Positions 1 through 7,247 of a DNA stretch of 22,367 bases are shown here, piece by piece; within the stretch, counting starts at the first letter, position 1, and each line of letters begins with the position of its first letter. Source of the DNA: Neisseriaceae bacterium (GTDB taxonomy: Bacteria > Pseudomonadota > Gammaproteobacteria > Burkholderiales > Neisseriaceae); assembly GCA_030146285.1 (NCBI GenBank), contig JASLBZ010000175.1, forward strand, positions 1 through 22,367, in the 5' to 3' direction. The position numbers were made by a program, and so were the translations under genes. The notes under the pieces were generated by a model. It had not been told where the DNA came from. It made no database searches and saw only the letters and a program-made list of their open reading frames with translations.

Positions 1-411
1 CATGCACTTAACTTGCGTAACCGTTTCTTAAAAGGCATTGAAGGCATTGAAGAAGTGTATATCAATGGTGATTTAGAACAACGTGTACCACAGAATTTGA
101 ATGTCAGCTTCAACTTTGTTGAAGGTGAAAGCTTGATTATGGCCATTAAAGAGTTGGCTGTTTCCAGTGGTTCTGCATGTACTTCAGCAAGCTTAGAGCC
201 TTCTTATGTATTGCGTGCACTTGGTCGCAATGATGAGTTAGCTCACAGCTCACTTCGCATCACCTTTGGTCGCTTTAGCACCGAAGAAGAAGTGGATTTT
301 GCTGCCGATTTAATCAAACAAAAGATTGGCAAATTGCGTGATTTATCACCGCTTTGGGAAATGCATTTAGATGGCATCGACCTAAACACGGTGCAATGGG
401 CTGAACACTAA
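1..411 (+). CDS. iscS: Cysteine desulfurase IscS, C-terminal part
   Basis: The reading frame is open from base 1 and ends at TAA 409-411, giving 136 C-terminal residues; the start lies outside the window. IscS is a PLP enzyme that takes sulfur from L-cysteine as a persulfide and passes it to IscU and other acceptors in the cytoplasm. The catalytic-cysteine loop is visible as SSGSACTSASLEPSYVLRAL, where the Cys after SGSA carries the persulfide. The segment SSLRITFGRFSTEEEVD and the tail LNTVQWAEH match the end of IscS-type (group I) desulfurases rather than SufS. The gene is followed 42 bases later by iscU and opens the isc operon. Roughly the first two thirds, including the PLP lysine, are not in view. 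Confidence 0.95.
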   Translation, partial: HALNLRNRFLKGIEGIEEVYINGDLEQRVPQNLNVSFNFVEGESLIMAIKELAVSSGSACTSASLEPSYVLRALGRNDELAHSSLRITFGRFSTEEEVDFAADLIKQKIGKLRDLSPLWEMHLDGIDLNTVQWAEH

Positions 412-453
412 TAAATTAGACTTGCAGTCATAACTGCATTCAAGGAGCAAACC

Positions 454-837
454 ATGGCTTATAGCGATAAAGTAATTGACCATTATGAAAACCCTCGTAA
501 CGTTGGCGCATTTGAAAAAGGTGACGACAGCGTAGGCACTGGCATGGTGGGTGCACCAGCTTGTGGCGACGTAATGCGTTTACAAATTAAAGTAAATGAA
601 GAAGGTGTTATTGAAGATGCAAAATTCAAAACATACGGCTGTGGCTCTGCCATCGCTTCTTCTTCTTTGATTACCGAGTGGGTTAAAGGCAAAAGCCTAG
701 ACGAAGCTTTGGCAATCAAAAACAGCGCGATTGCCGAAGAATTGGCATTGCCACCTGTTAAAATCCACTGCTCTATTTTGGCTGAAGATGCGATTAAAGC
801 AGCAGTGACAGATTACAAAAACAAACACGGTCAATAA
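454..837 (+). CDS. iscU: Fe-S cluster assembly scaffold IscU
   Basis: This 127-residue protein has the usual IscU length. IscU is the scaffold on which [2Fe-2S] and [4Fe-4S] clusters are built from IscS-derived sulfur before transfer to apoproteins. The three cluster cysteines are present in GAPACGDVM (with the conserved Asp after CG), TYGCGSAIASSS and KIHCSILAEDAIKAA. The LPPVK motif recognised by the HscA chaperone directly precedes the third cysteine. A strong ribosome binding site (AAGGAG, 442-447) sits 6 bases before the ATG. It lies between iscS and iscA in the isc operon, and a stable hairpin follows its stop codon. Confidence 0.98.
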   Translation: MAYSDKVIDHYENPRNVGAFEKGDDSVGTGMVGAPACGDVMRLQIKVNEEGVIEDAKFKTYGCGSAIASSSLITEWVKGKSLDEALAIKNSAIAEELALPPVKIHCSILAEDAIKAAVTDYKNKHGQ

Positions 838-850
838 ATAATTGATTAAC

Positions 851-872
851 GCCCCTGCCTTTGCGTAGGGGC
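851..872 (+). other. Intra-operon hairpin between iscU and iscA
   Basis: GCCCCT (851-856) pairs with AGGGGC (867-872); a G-T and a C-G pair can extend the stem to 8 bp. No U-run follows, so it is not a normal intrinsic terminator. It could protect the 3' end of an iscSU transcript or reduce expression of the downstream genes; that role is inference. Confidence 0.6.
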
Positions 873-920
873 AATGTTTGACACAATTATTGAATGGCCA
901 TCTATTATTAAGGTGAAAAC

Positions 921-1241
921 ATGATTACGATTACTGAAAAAGCAGCCAATCACATTCACAACTACTTGATTAAACGTGGCAAGGGCGAAGGCATTCGCTT
1001 GGCTGTACGCACCAGCGGTTGTTCTGGTATGGCTTATGTTTTAGAGTTTGTTGATGAAATCAATCCAGAAGATATGGTTTTTGAAGATTTCGGTGTCAAA
1101 GTCTTTACCGATGAAAAAAGCCATGCTTACCTCAATGGCACTGAGTTGGACTTTGCCAAAGAAGGCTTAAACGAAGGTTTCAAATTCAACAACCCAAACG
1201 TTAAAGACGAATGTGGTTGCGGAGAAAGTTTCCACGTTTAA
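921..1241 (+). CDS. iscA: Iron-sulfur assembly protein IscA (A-type)
   Basis: This 106-residue A-type carrier protein helps mature [4Fe-4S] proteins and binds iron or a cluster through three cysteines. These are seen in RTSGCSGMAYVLEF and in the C-terminal CGCGESF motif, matching the IscA/HesB family in sequence and length (E. coli IscA is 107 residues). The ATG at 921 follows AAGGTGAAAAC, a reasonable ribosome binding site. The gene is 83 bases after iscU, across a hairpin, and 37 bases before hscB. Its operon position makes IscA more likely than ErpA or SufA. Confidence 0.96.
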   Translation: MITITEKAANHIHNYLIKRGKGEGIRLAVRTSGCSGMAYVLEFVDEINPEDMVFEDFGVKVFTDEKSHAYLNGTELDFAKEGLNEGFKFNNPNVKDECGCGESFHV

Positions 1242-1278
1242 GTATTCAAGTATTGGTTGCAAACCCGTCAGGATTACC

Positions 1279-1782
1279 ATGCAAACAGATTATTTTGCGC
1301 TTTTTAATTTGCCAGTACAGTTCATCATTGATGAAACTTCCTTAACCGACAACTACCGTAAGCTTGCTGCCATTTATCACCCTGATAAATTTGCAGCTGC
1401 TTCTGGCTTTGAACAACGTCAAGCCATGATGCTATCGTCAACCATCAATGATGCTTATCGCATTTTAAAATCTGACATTGATCGTGCTAGCTATATTGTC
1501 AGCCTTCACAACATTGATGCCGACGCACCAGAACACACCCAGTTTGCACCTGCATTTCTCATGCAGCAATTGGAATGGCGCGAAGCATTAGAAGATGCAC
1601 GCATGGACAAAAATCAAGCATCCTTAGATGCGCTTGAAGCCGAAATCCAGCAAGAACAAGATGTACTTAAAACAACAATAGCCAACACTTTGGCACAGGA
1701 ACAATACGACGAAGCTGCCCAATTGGTTCGCCAAGGCCGCTTCTTGAATAAAATGCGATCTGAAATCAAAGCAGCTCGCTAA
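1279..1782 (+). CDS. hscB: Co-chaperone HscB (J-domain protein)
   Basis: HscB is the J-type co-chaperone that brings cluster-loaded IscU to HscA and stimulates its ATPase. The N-terminal J domain begins TDYFALFNLP and has the HPD signature in YHPDKFA. The C-terminal half is charged and helical, with features such as LEWREALEDAR, as expected for the IscU-binding three-helix domain. The frame is open back to an in-frame GTG at 1213, but this overlaps the end of iscA; ATG 1279 is preceded by CAGGAT and starts exactly where the family does. From there the protein has 167 residues, near the usual 171. It is 26 bases upstream of hscA. Confidence 0.95.
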   Translation: MQTDYFALFNLPVQFIIDETSLTDNYRKLAAIYHPDKFAAASGFEQRQAMMLSSTINDAYRILKSDIDRASYIVSLHNIDADAPEHTQFAPAFLMQQLEWREALEDARMDKNQASLDALEAEIQQEQDVLKTTIANTLAQEQYDEAAQLVRQGRFLNKMRSEIKAAR

Positions 1783-1808
1783 CCACTATAACGAACGATT
1801 GTATTTCT

Positions 1809-3674
1809 ATGGCTTTATTACAAATTGCAGAACCTGGCTTAGCCACTGCACCACATCAGCACCGATTGGCAGTTGGCATTGACTTAGGCACCACCAACAG
1901 CTTGGTGGCAACCGTAAAAAGCGGCAGTGCTGTTTGCCTTCCTGACTCAACGGGACGCGTTAGTTTGCCGTCAGTTGTTCGTTATTGTGAAGACCAACGC
2001 ATTGAAGTTGGCTACGATGCCCTCAAAGCACAAAAGATTGACCCACACAACACCATCAGCTCTGTTAAACGCTTAATTGGTCGCAAACTAGACGAATTGA
2101 ACAACCGGGCCAGCCTGCCCTATCATTTTATTGAAAATGATAAAATCATTGAATTAAATACCCGTCATGGCAAGCAAACACCCATTGGCGTTTCTAGCGA
2201 CATCTTAAAAAACTTGGTTGCACGCGCACAAGACAGTTTAGGCGGTGAACTCACGGGCGCAGTGATTACCGTACCTGCCTACTTTGACGAAGCACAGCGT
2301 CAAGCAACCAAAGATGCAGCACGTTTAGCTGGCATCAATGTTTTGCGCTTATTAAACGAACCGACTGCTGCTGCCATTGCTTATGGTTTAGACAATGGCG
2401 CCGAAGGCGTGTATGTCGTTTATGATTTGGGTGGCGGTACTTTTGATGTGTCTATTTTGCGCTTATCCAAAGGTATTTTTGAAGTTTTGGCGACCAATGG
2501 CAACAGCGCATTGGGCGGTGACGACTTTGACCACCGTTTATTCTGCTGGTTATTAGAGCGTTGTGACTTATCTGCTTTGAACGAACAAGACAACCAATTG
2601 CTATTGTCTTTGGCTCGCGAAGCCAAAGAAACGTTAACCACAGAAACTTCTGCAACGATTCAAGCAATCTTAAGCAACGAACAAACAATCAACGTCAGCA
2701 TTAACCGCCAAGACTTCAATATGTTAACCCAAAACTTGGTGGCCAAAACACTAGAGCCGATTAAACAAGCTTTAACTGATGCAGACTTAAGCAAAGCCGA
2801 CATCAAAGGCATTATCATGGTGGGCGGCTCAACCCGCATGCCCCATGTACAACAAGCCGTGACCACATTTTTTGGGCAAACACCATTAAACAACCTAAAC
2901 CCTGAACAAGTGGTGGCCTTAGGCGCTGCCATGCAAGCCGATATTTTGGCAGGCAACAAACACGATGAAGATTGGTTACTCTTGGATGTGACGCCATTGT
3001 CATTGGGCTTAGAAACCTATGGTGGTTTGGTTGAAAAAGTGATTCCACGCAACAGCACCCTACCCACAGCTCGGGCACAAGACTTCACCACATTTAAAGA
3101 TGGCCAAAATGCCATGATGATTCATGTGGTGCAAGGCGAACGAGAGTTGGTGTCCGATTGCCGAAGCTTGGCTCGCTTTACTTTGCGCGGCATTCCGGCC
3201 ATGGTTGCAGGTGCAGCACGCATTCGTGTGACCTTCCAAGTGGATGCAGATGGATTATTGTCTGTTTCTGCCCAAGAACAATCTACTGGCGTGCATGCAC
3301 AAGTTGAAGTCAAGCCATCTTATGGCTTGGATGATGACACCATTACCCAAATGCTCAAAGATTCCATGAGTCATGCCAAAGATGATGCCATTGCCCGTGC
3401 TCAACAAGAAGCTTTGGTTGAATCACAAGCACTGATTGAAGCAATTGAAGCAGCATTGGCATTGGATGCGGACTTATTAACTGAGTCAGAACAAAACAAC
3501 ATTCACACGGTGATGACACAATTGTCCAATGCCATGCAAGACAAGAGCCAAAGTGCCGAAGCTTTGCGTGCCTTGGTTCATGACCTAGGTCATGTGACCG
3601 ATGATTTTGCAGGCAAACGCATGAATCGCAATATTGCTCGCGCTCTAACAGGCAAAAGCGTAGATAGCATTTAA
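1809..3674 (+). CDS. hscA: Fe-S assembly Hsp70 chaperone HscA
   Basis: This 621-residue specialised Hsp70 binds the LPPVK loop of IscU and drives cluster release with ATP. The start MALLQIAEPGL is typical of HscA. The nucleotide-binding domain has the phosphate-1 motif GIDLGTTNS (residues 23-31), LLNEPTAAAIAYGLD, the phosphate-2 motif YDLGGGTFDVS and the adenosine motif IIMVGGSTRMPHVQ. The substrate-binding domain begins near LLDVTPLSLGLETYGG, and the Gly/Met-rich DnaK lid tail is absent, as expected. No clear ribosome binding site precedes the ATG, so translation may be coupled to hscB 26 bases upstream. Length is close to E. coli HscA (616). Confidence 0.97.
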   Translation: MALLQIAEPGLATAPHQHRLAVGIDLGTTNSLVATVKSGSAVCLPDSTGRVSLPSVVRYCEDQRIEVGYDALKAQKIDPHNTISSVKRLIGRKLDELNNRASLPYHFIENDKIIELNTRHGKQTPIGVSSDILKNLVARAQDSLGGELTGAVITVPAYFDEAQRQATKDAARLAGINVLRLLNEPTAAAIAYGLDNGAEGVYVVYDLGGGTFDVSILRLSKGIFEVLATNGNSALGGDDFDHRLFCWLLERCDLSALNEQDNQLLLSLAREAKETLTTETSATIQAILSNEQTINVSINRQDFNMLTQNLVAKTLEPIKQALTDADLSKADIKGIIMVGGSTRMPHVQQAVTTFFGQTPLNNLNPEQVVALGAAMQADILAGNKHDEDWLLLDVTPLSLGLETYGGLVEKVIPRNSTLPTARAQDFTTFKDGQNAMMIHVVQGERELVSDCRSLARFTLRGIPAMVAGAARIRVTFQVDADGLLSVSAQEQSTGVHAQVEVKPSYGLDDDTITQMLKDSMSHAKDDAIARAQQEALVESQALIEAIEAALALDADLLTESEQNNIHTVMTQLSNAMQDKSQSAEALRALVHDLGHVTDDFAGKRMNRNIARALTGKSVDSI

Positions 3675-3679
3675 TTTAT

Positions 3680-3708
3680 AGGCTGCCTGAACTTTATTTG
3701 GGCAGCCT
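3680..3708 (+). other. hscA-fdx intergenic hairpin carrying an exact 12-base uptake-type word
   Basis: AGGCTGCC (3680-3687) pairs with GGCAGCCT (3701-3708), an 8-bp perfect stem with a 13-base loop just after the hscA stop codon. The left arm plus loop start reads AGGCTGCCTGAA (3680-3691), identical to what I recall as the Simonsiella-type DNA uptake sequence. Neisseriaceae often place uptake sequences in terminator-like stems. No U-run follows (CCCATTC), so read-through into fdx is expected. Confidence 0.55.
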
Positions 3709-3740
3709 CCCATTCTTAAATCAATAATAACGGTACCACT

Positions 3741-4082
3741 ATGCCAAAAATTACCATTTTACCTCATCCTACGCTATGCCCTGAAGGCAAAGAAATTACG
3801 GATGCAGTTGTCGGAACCAGCATTTGTGATATTTTATTACAACACGACATTGAAATTGAACACGCTTGCGAAAAATCATGTGCTTGTACCACTTGCCATG
3901 TGGTGATTCGCAAAGGTTTTGATGCGCTAGAAGAACCAACAGAACTTGAAGAAGACTTGTTAGATCAAGCTTGGGGCTTAGAAGCAGACTCTCGCTTAAG
4001 CTGCCAGGCATTGATTACAGAAGATGATTTGGTGGTAGAGATTCCAAAATACACCATTAACCATGCCCGTGAACACCACTAA
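3741..4082 (+). CDS. fdx: Isc-type [2Fe-2S] ferredoxin
   Basis: This 113-residue adrenodoxin-type ferredoxin is thought to deliver electrons for persulfide reduction and cluster coupling during Isc assembly. Cluster ligands are visible as C43, C49 and C52 in the HACEKSCACTTCHVV segment (C-X5-C-X2-C), with the fourth at C88 in SRLSCQA. C47, also conserved in Isc ferredoxins, is present. The ends MPKITILPHPTLCPEG and VVEIPKYTINHAREH are hallmarks of isc-operon Fdx. It lies between the hscA-distal hairpin and iscX, with only 15 bases separating it from iscX. Confidence 0.97.
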   Translation: MPKITILPHPTLCPEGKEITDAVVGTSICDILLQHDIEIEHACEKSCACTTCHVVIRKGFDALEEPTELEEDLLDQAWGLEADSRLSCQALITEDDLVVEIPKYTINHAREHH

Positions 4083-4097
4083 TCAGGAGAAACTGTG

Positions 4098-4292
4098 ATG
4101 AAATGGACTGACGTACAACGCATTGCTGAAGATTTGTATGACAATCACTCAGACATCGATCCCAAGACCATCCGTTTTACCCAATTACGCGATTTGGTTT
4201 TGGCCTTAGATGGCTTTGATGATGATCCAAACCGTTCTGGTGAAAAAGTGCTCGAAGCCATTCAACAAGCTTGGATTGACGAAGCTGAATAA
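4098..4292 (+). CDS. iscX: Isc modulator IscX
   Basis: This 64-residue acidic protein belongs to the IscX (YfhJ) family, which binds IscS and iron and tunes cluster assembly. Family features are MKWTDVQRIAEDLYD, the central DPKTIRFTQLRDLV and the C-terminal FDDDPNRSGEKVLEAIQQAW. An overlapping GTG at 4095 would add one Met, but ATG 4098 fits the ribosome binding site CAGGAGA (4084-4090) and the family start. It is the last gene of the isc operon and is followed at once by a strong terminator. Confidence 0.95.
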   Translation: MKWTDVQRIAEDLYDNHSDIDPKTIRFTQLRDLVLALDGFDDDPNRSGEKVLEAIQQAWIDEAE

Positions 4293-4294
4293 AA

Positions 4295-4325
4295 ACAAGC
4301 TATCCAAATGGATAGCTTGTTTTTC
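4295..4325. terminator. Bidirectional terminator after iscX
   Basis: ACAAGCTATCC (4295-4305) and GGATAGCTTGT (4310-4320) form an 11-bp perfect stem with the loop AAAT, followed by TTTTC on the + strand and preceded by A-rich sequence. It therefore serves both the isc operon and the convergent gene at 4338-4724. Confidence 0.9.
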
Positions 4326-4337
4326 GTTTAATACAAT

Positions 4338-4724
4338 TTATTTTTTGTTTTGTACCTGAGCCACAGTGGCTTGTCTATCAACGCGTTTGTCGTCAAACTT
4401 ACGACTGTGTTTTTGGTAAACGGCATCCGTATTGGGCACCAAATGACCTGTTTTCATGTTGTAGTATTGTTTCACTTTTACGCCTGAGCCTTTTGCAGAG
4501 ACAACACGGTAATATCCGGATTTTGGATCTGGGCGAATGCCATACACTTGGTAGCCTTGTTTTTCAATGCCTTGTGCAATCTGACTCACGGGCACGCTGT
4601 TTGCTGGTATCACAAATGATTGATAGCGTTCAGAATGACGTTGTTTTTTGTTCATCGGCATCTCTTGTGCCAAAACAGGAACACTGATACTCAAAGTCAA
4701 GAACAATGCAGTTATCTTTTTCAT
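4338..4724 (-). CDS. Secreted small PepSY-like protein
   Basis: This 128-residue protein has a clear Sec signal peptide (MKKITALFLTLSISVPVLAQ, with cleavage likely after Ala-Gln or Leu-Ala), so it should be periplasmic. The mature part contains a segment resembling a PepSY unit: VSQIAQGIEKQGYQVYGIRPDP, then GYYRVVSAKG and a strand ending NMKTGHLV. PepSY domains are proposed to inhibit or sense periplasmic proteases or heme-related proteins, but no role can be assigned here. The tail is basic and Gln-rich. The ATG has a good ribosome binding site (AAGGAAATAAGAC before it on the minus strand). It converges on iscX and is divergent from rlmB. Confidence 0.75.
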   Translation of the reverse strand: MKKITALFLTLSISVPVLAQEMPMNKKQRHSERYQSFVIPANSVPVSQIAQGIEKQGYQVYGIRPDPKSGYYRVVSAKGSGVKVKQYYNMKTGHLVPNTDAVYQKHSRKFDDKRVDRQATVAQVQNKK

Positions 4725-4775
4725 GTCTTATTTCCTTTATGTTGGTGTGAATTTGATGAAGCCATATTACGCAAA

Positions 4776-4788
4776 TCACATTATGTGA
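4776..4788. promoter_or_regulatory. 13-base dyad between the PepSY-like gene and rlmB
   Basis: TCACATTATGTGA is a perfect inverted repeat (6-bp arms, 1-base centre), 52 bases upstream of the minus-strand PepSY-like ATG and 111 bases before rlmB. Its size and place suit a dimeric repressor or activator site. The regulator is unknown. Confidence 0.35.
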
Positions 4789-4850
4789 ATCTTAAGACCT
4801 GATAAGTTTACAAATTCTTTACGAATTTTATCATGTAGCCAGTCATTGCT

Positions 4851-4859
4851 TGTTATAAT
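4851..4859 (+). promoter_or_regulatory. Extended -10 promoter of rlmB
   Basis: The sequence TGTTATAAT contains a consensus -10 box (TATAAT, 4854-4859) with the TG extension, which lets sigma-70 holoenzyme act without a good -35. Transcription would start near 4866, about 35 bases before the rlmB ATG. Confidence 0.6.
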
Positions 4860-4899
4860 CAACCCATACTATTGTATTGAAATGACAAAGAATTAAATA

Positions 4900-5640
4900 A
4901 TGAGCAATCAACGCCTAATCGTTGGCTTTCACGCCATCAATGCCCGCTTGTGGCAAAACCCAAAAAGCCTCACTGAGCTTTATATTTTAGAAAACAAAAC
5001 GGATGCTCGCACCCGTGAAGTGATTGCCAAAGCAGAAGAAGAAAATGTTCGTACTGTTTTTGTCAGCATGGATCGTTTGGACTCAATGAGTAAACACAAA
5101 CGTCATCAAGGTGTCGTTGCTTTTATTGATGCATCTAAAATGCACATTGATTTGGATGACTTACTGGAAAGCTTAAATGAGCCTGCTCGTTTGTTGATTT
5201 TAGACGGCATCACCGATCCACATAATTTAGGTGCTTGTTTGCGCGTGGCTGATGCCATGGGTGTTCATGCTGTGATTGCACCGAAAGACAAAAGTGCGGG
5301 TCTGAACGCGACCGTTAGCAAAGTGGCTTGTGGCGCAGCTGAAACCGTTCCTTATATCACGGTTACCAACTTAGCTCGCACCATGAAAGACATCAAAGAA
5401 TACGGTATTTGGATTGTCGGTACCGATATGGACGGTGAATCTTTGTATCAGTTTGACGTACCACAATCTGTGGCTTGGGTCATGGGCTCTGAAGGTGAAG
5501 GCATGCGTCGCTTAACCCGTGAAAATTGTGATTCATTGGTATCCATTCCCATGTTTGGCACGGTTGAAAGCCTCAATGTTTCTGTTAGTGCTGGCATGGT
5601 ACTAAGCGAAACTCGCCGACAGCAACAAATGAAAAAATAA
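4900..5640 (+). CDS. rlmB: 23S rRNA (guanosine-2'-O-)-methyltransferase RlmB
   Basis: This 246-residue SpoU-class (SPOUT) methyltransferase matches RlmB, which makes 2'-O-methylguanosine at 23S rRNA position 2251 (E. coli numbering). An N-terminal L30e-like RNA-binding substrate domain (about residues 1-75, starting QRLIVGFHAINARLWQNP) precedes the knotted catalytic domain. SPOUT motifs are ILDGITDPHNLGACLRVADA (motif 1, with the catalytic Asn/Arg), AWVMGSEGEGMRRL (motif 2) and IPMFGTVESLNVSVSAGM (motif 3). Full length for the family. The ribosome binding site is weak (AAAGAATTAA). It is expressed from its own extended -10 promoter and ends in a long hairpin. Confidence 0.93.
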   Translation: MSNQRLIVGFHAINARLWQNPKSLTELYILENKTDARTREVIAKAEEENVRTVFVSMDRLDSMSKHKRHQGVVAFIDASKMHIDLDDLLESLNEPARLLILDGITDPHNLGACLRVADAMGVHAVIAPKDKSAGLNATVSKVACGAAETVPYITVTNLARTMKDIKEYGIWIVGTDMDGESLYQFDVPQSVAWVMGSEGEGMRRLTRENCDSLVSIPMFGTVESLNVSVSAGMVLSETRRQQQMKK

Positions 5641-5647
5641 TACATGA

Positions 5648-5688
5648 CAATCGCCTATTTTAATCTGTTAAAATAGGCGATTGCTTTA
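5648..5688 (+). terminator. Terminator after rlmB
   Basis: CAATCGCCTATTTTA (5648-5662) and TAAAATAGGCGATTG (5669-5683) form a 15-bp perfect stem with a 6-base loop, followed by CTTTAT. The U-run is short, but the stem is very stable. Confidence 0.75.
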
Positions 5689-5718
5689 TCTGTTACTTCT
5701 TATCAAAAAGGATTTGTC

Positions 5719-6156
5719 ATGATGTTTTTTGCTTTGGCAATCGTTCTGCTGATTCTTGAAATCGTCACTGGTTCTTTTTACTTGTTGGTCATCAGTGCCG
5801 CCTTTGCCAGCGCAGGATTGTCGCAATGGCTATTTGAAACCAGCATTGGTATGGGCTTTGCCATTGCAGCCATAATTTCCTTATTTGGCGTGTACTTGGT
5901 CAAAAAACACCACAAACGAATTGCAACAGTCTCTTCAGGAAAAGCAATTATTGCCAATGACTTGGACATTGGCAATCCAGTCACGGTACAGGAAAAAATG
6001 AGCAATGGTTATTGGCAAGTTCAATACCGTGGTTCCACTTGGCAGGCACAAGGTGATGATGAGCATCCATTGCAAACCAATGACATTGCGATCATCACTG
6101 GTAAAAATGGCAATGTTTTGTTGGTGACAAAACAAACCAAACACATTGCCGATTAA
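5719..6156 (+). CDS. NfeD family membrane protein
   Basis: This 145-residue protein is of the short NfeD type. Hydrophobic segments at about residues 2-18, 20-36 and 44-61 are followed by a basic stop (KKHHKR) and a C-terminal OB-fold-like domain (about 80-140) with GNPVTVQEKMSNGYWQVQYRGSTWQA. NfeD proteins partner with SPFH/stomatin proteins in the membrane and are usually encoded next to them, as here. ATG 5719 and the adjoining ATG 5722 are both possible; the ribosome binding site AAAGGA (5707-5712) is 6 or 9 bases away. It probably forms an operon with the stomatin gene 60 bases downstream. Confidence 0.88.
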   Translation: MMFFALAIVLLILEIVTGSFYLLVISAAFASAGLSQWLFETSIGMGFAIAAIISLFGVYLVKKHHKRIATVSSGKAIIANDLDIGNPVTVQEKMSNGYWQVQYRGSTWQAQGDDEHPLQTNDIAIITGKNGNVLLVTKQTKHIAD

Positions 6157-6216
6157 TCACCGCATGCAGTTTTGATGCTGGGTACTTCACTTTTGACATA
6201 ATAACAAAGGATTTGC

Positions 6217-7182
6217 ATGGAAAACCTGATTCTCCCCGTCTTACTTTTTGCAGCGGTCGCTGTAATTGCCTTTAACTCGATTAAAATTGTTCCACAACAA
6301 GAAGCTTTTGTGATTGAACGCTTTGGTCGCTTTCATGCCCTATTGACTCCGGGTTTGAACTTTCTGATTCCTTGGATGGATCGGATTGCCTATCGCCATA
6401 CTTTAAAAGAGATTCCTTTTGATGTGCCCAGCCAAATTTGCATCACCAGCGACAACATTCAATTAACGGTTGATGGTATCTTGTATTTCCAAGTAACCAA
6501 TCCAGAACTGGCTTCTTATGGTTCAAGCAACTATGTTTTGGCCATTTCACAATTGGCGCAAACCACACTGCGCTCAGTGATTGGTCGCATGGAACTGGAC
6601 CAGACTTTTGAAGACCGTGACCGCATTAACCATGCAGTTGTTGCCGCTTTGGATGAAGCATCAACATCGTGGGGTGTAAAAGTCTTGCGTTACGAGATCA
6701 AAGACTTAATGCCACCACATGACATCATTCAAGCCATGCAAGCACAAACCACAGCAGTTCGTGAAAAACGTGCTCGCATTGCGCAATCTGAAGGCTTGAA
6801 AATCGAACAAATCAACTTGGCAAGTGGCCAACGTGAAGCTGCGATTCAAAAATCCGAAGGTGAGGCACAAGCTGTTATTAATGCCTCTAACGGTGACAAA
6901 ATTGCCCAAATTAACCATGCCCAAGGTGAGTCTGAAGCCATGCGCTTGGTTGCAGAAGCCACAGCCGATGCCATTCGTTTGGTGGCTGCCGCCATCGAAC
7001 AACCGGGTGGCAATGAAGCAATCAACTTAAAAGTCGCTGAACAATATGTTGAAGCTTTTGGTAAGTTAGCCAAAGAAAGCAATACTTTAATCATGCCTGC
7101 AAATGTGTCAGACATTGCAGGTTTGGTGTCTACTGGCATGAAAGTGATTCAATCACAATCCAAAGGCAACACCAACGCTTAA
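6217..7182 (+). CDS. Stomatin/SPFH-domain protein (QmcA-like)
   Basis: This 321-residue protein has an N-terminal membrane anchor (about residues 3-19), then an SPFH/Band 7 domain starting IVPQQEAFVIERFGRFHALLTPGLNFLIP. It continues through the conserved DNIQLTVDGILYFQV and VIGRMELDQTFEDRD segments. An Ala/Gln/Glu-rich coiled-coil region follows (about 175-250). The ending INLKVAEQYVEAFGKLAKESNTLIMPAN is characteristic of bacterial slipins. These proteins oligomerise at the membrane and organise microdomains, often with an NfeD partner and sometimes FtsH. The upstream nfeD gene fits this. The ribosome binding site AAAGGA is 7 bases before the ATG. Confidence 0.93.
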   Translation: MENLILPVLLFAAVAVIAFNSIKIVPQQEAFVIERFGRFHALLTPGLNFLIPWMDRIAYRHTLKEIPFDVPSQICITSDNIQLTVDGILYFQVTNPELASYGSSNYVLAISQLAQTTLRSVIGRMELDQTFEDRDRINHAVVAALDEASTSWGVKVLRYEIKDLMPPHDIIQAMQAQTTAVREKRARIAQSEGLKIEQINLASGQREAAIQKSEGEAQAVINASNGDKIAQINHAQGESEAMRLVAEATADAIRLVAAAIEQPGGNEAINLKVAEQYVEAFGKLAKESNTLIMPANVSDIAGLVSTGMKVIQSQSKGNTNA

Positions 7183-7196
7183 ATGATGCTGCAATC

Positions 7197-7237
7197 AAAA
7201 AAGGCAAGCCTGAATCAGATTCAGCTTGCCTTTTTTT
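7197..7237. terminator. Bidirectional terminator between the stomatin and UPF0145 genes
   Basis: AAGGCAAGC(c)TGAAT (7201-7215) pairs with ATTCAGCTTGCCTT (7219-7232) with one bulged base, flanked by A-rich sequence on the left and TTTTTTT on the right. It serves both converging genes. Confidence 0.9.
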
Positions 7238-7247
7238 GTGGTTTTCT

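Noticed and set aside
6193..6198. Perfect TTGACA box just before the stomatin gene
   Set aside because: The correct -10 distance falls on the start codon and shows no -10-like sequence, so it cannot drive this gene in the usual way.
6846..7139. A 97-codon minus-strand frame inside the stomatin gene
   Set aside because: It lies opposite the Ala/Gln-rich coiled-coil coding region, where repetitive codons leave the antisense frame open by chance.
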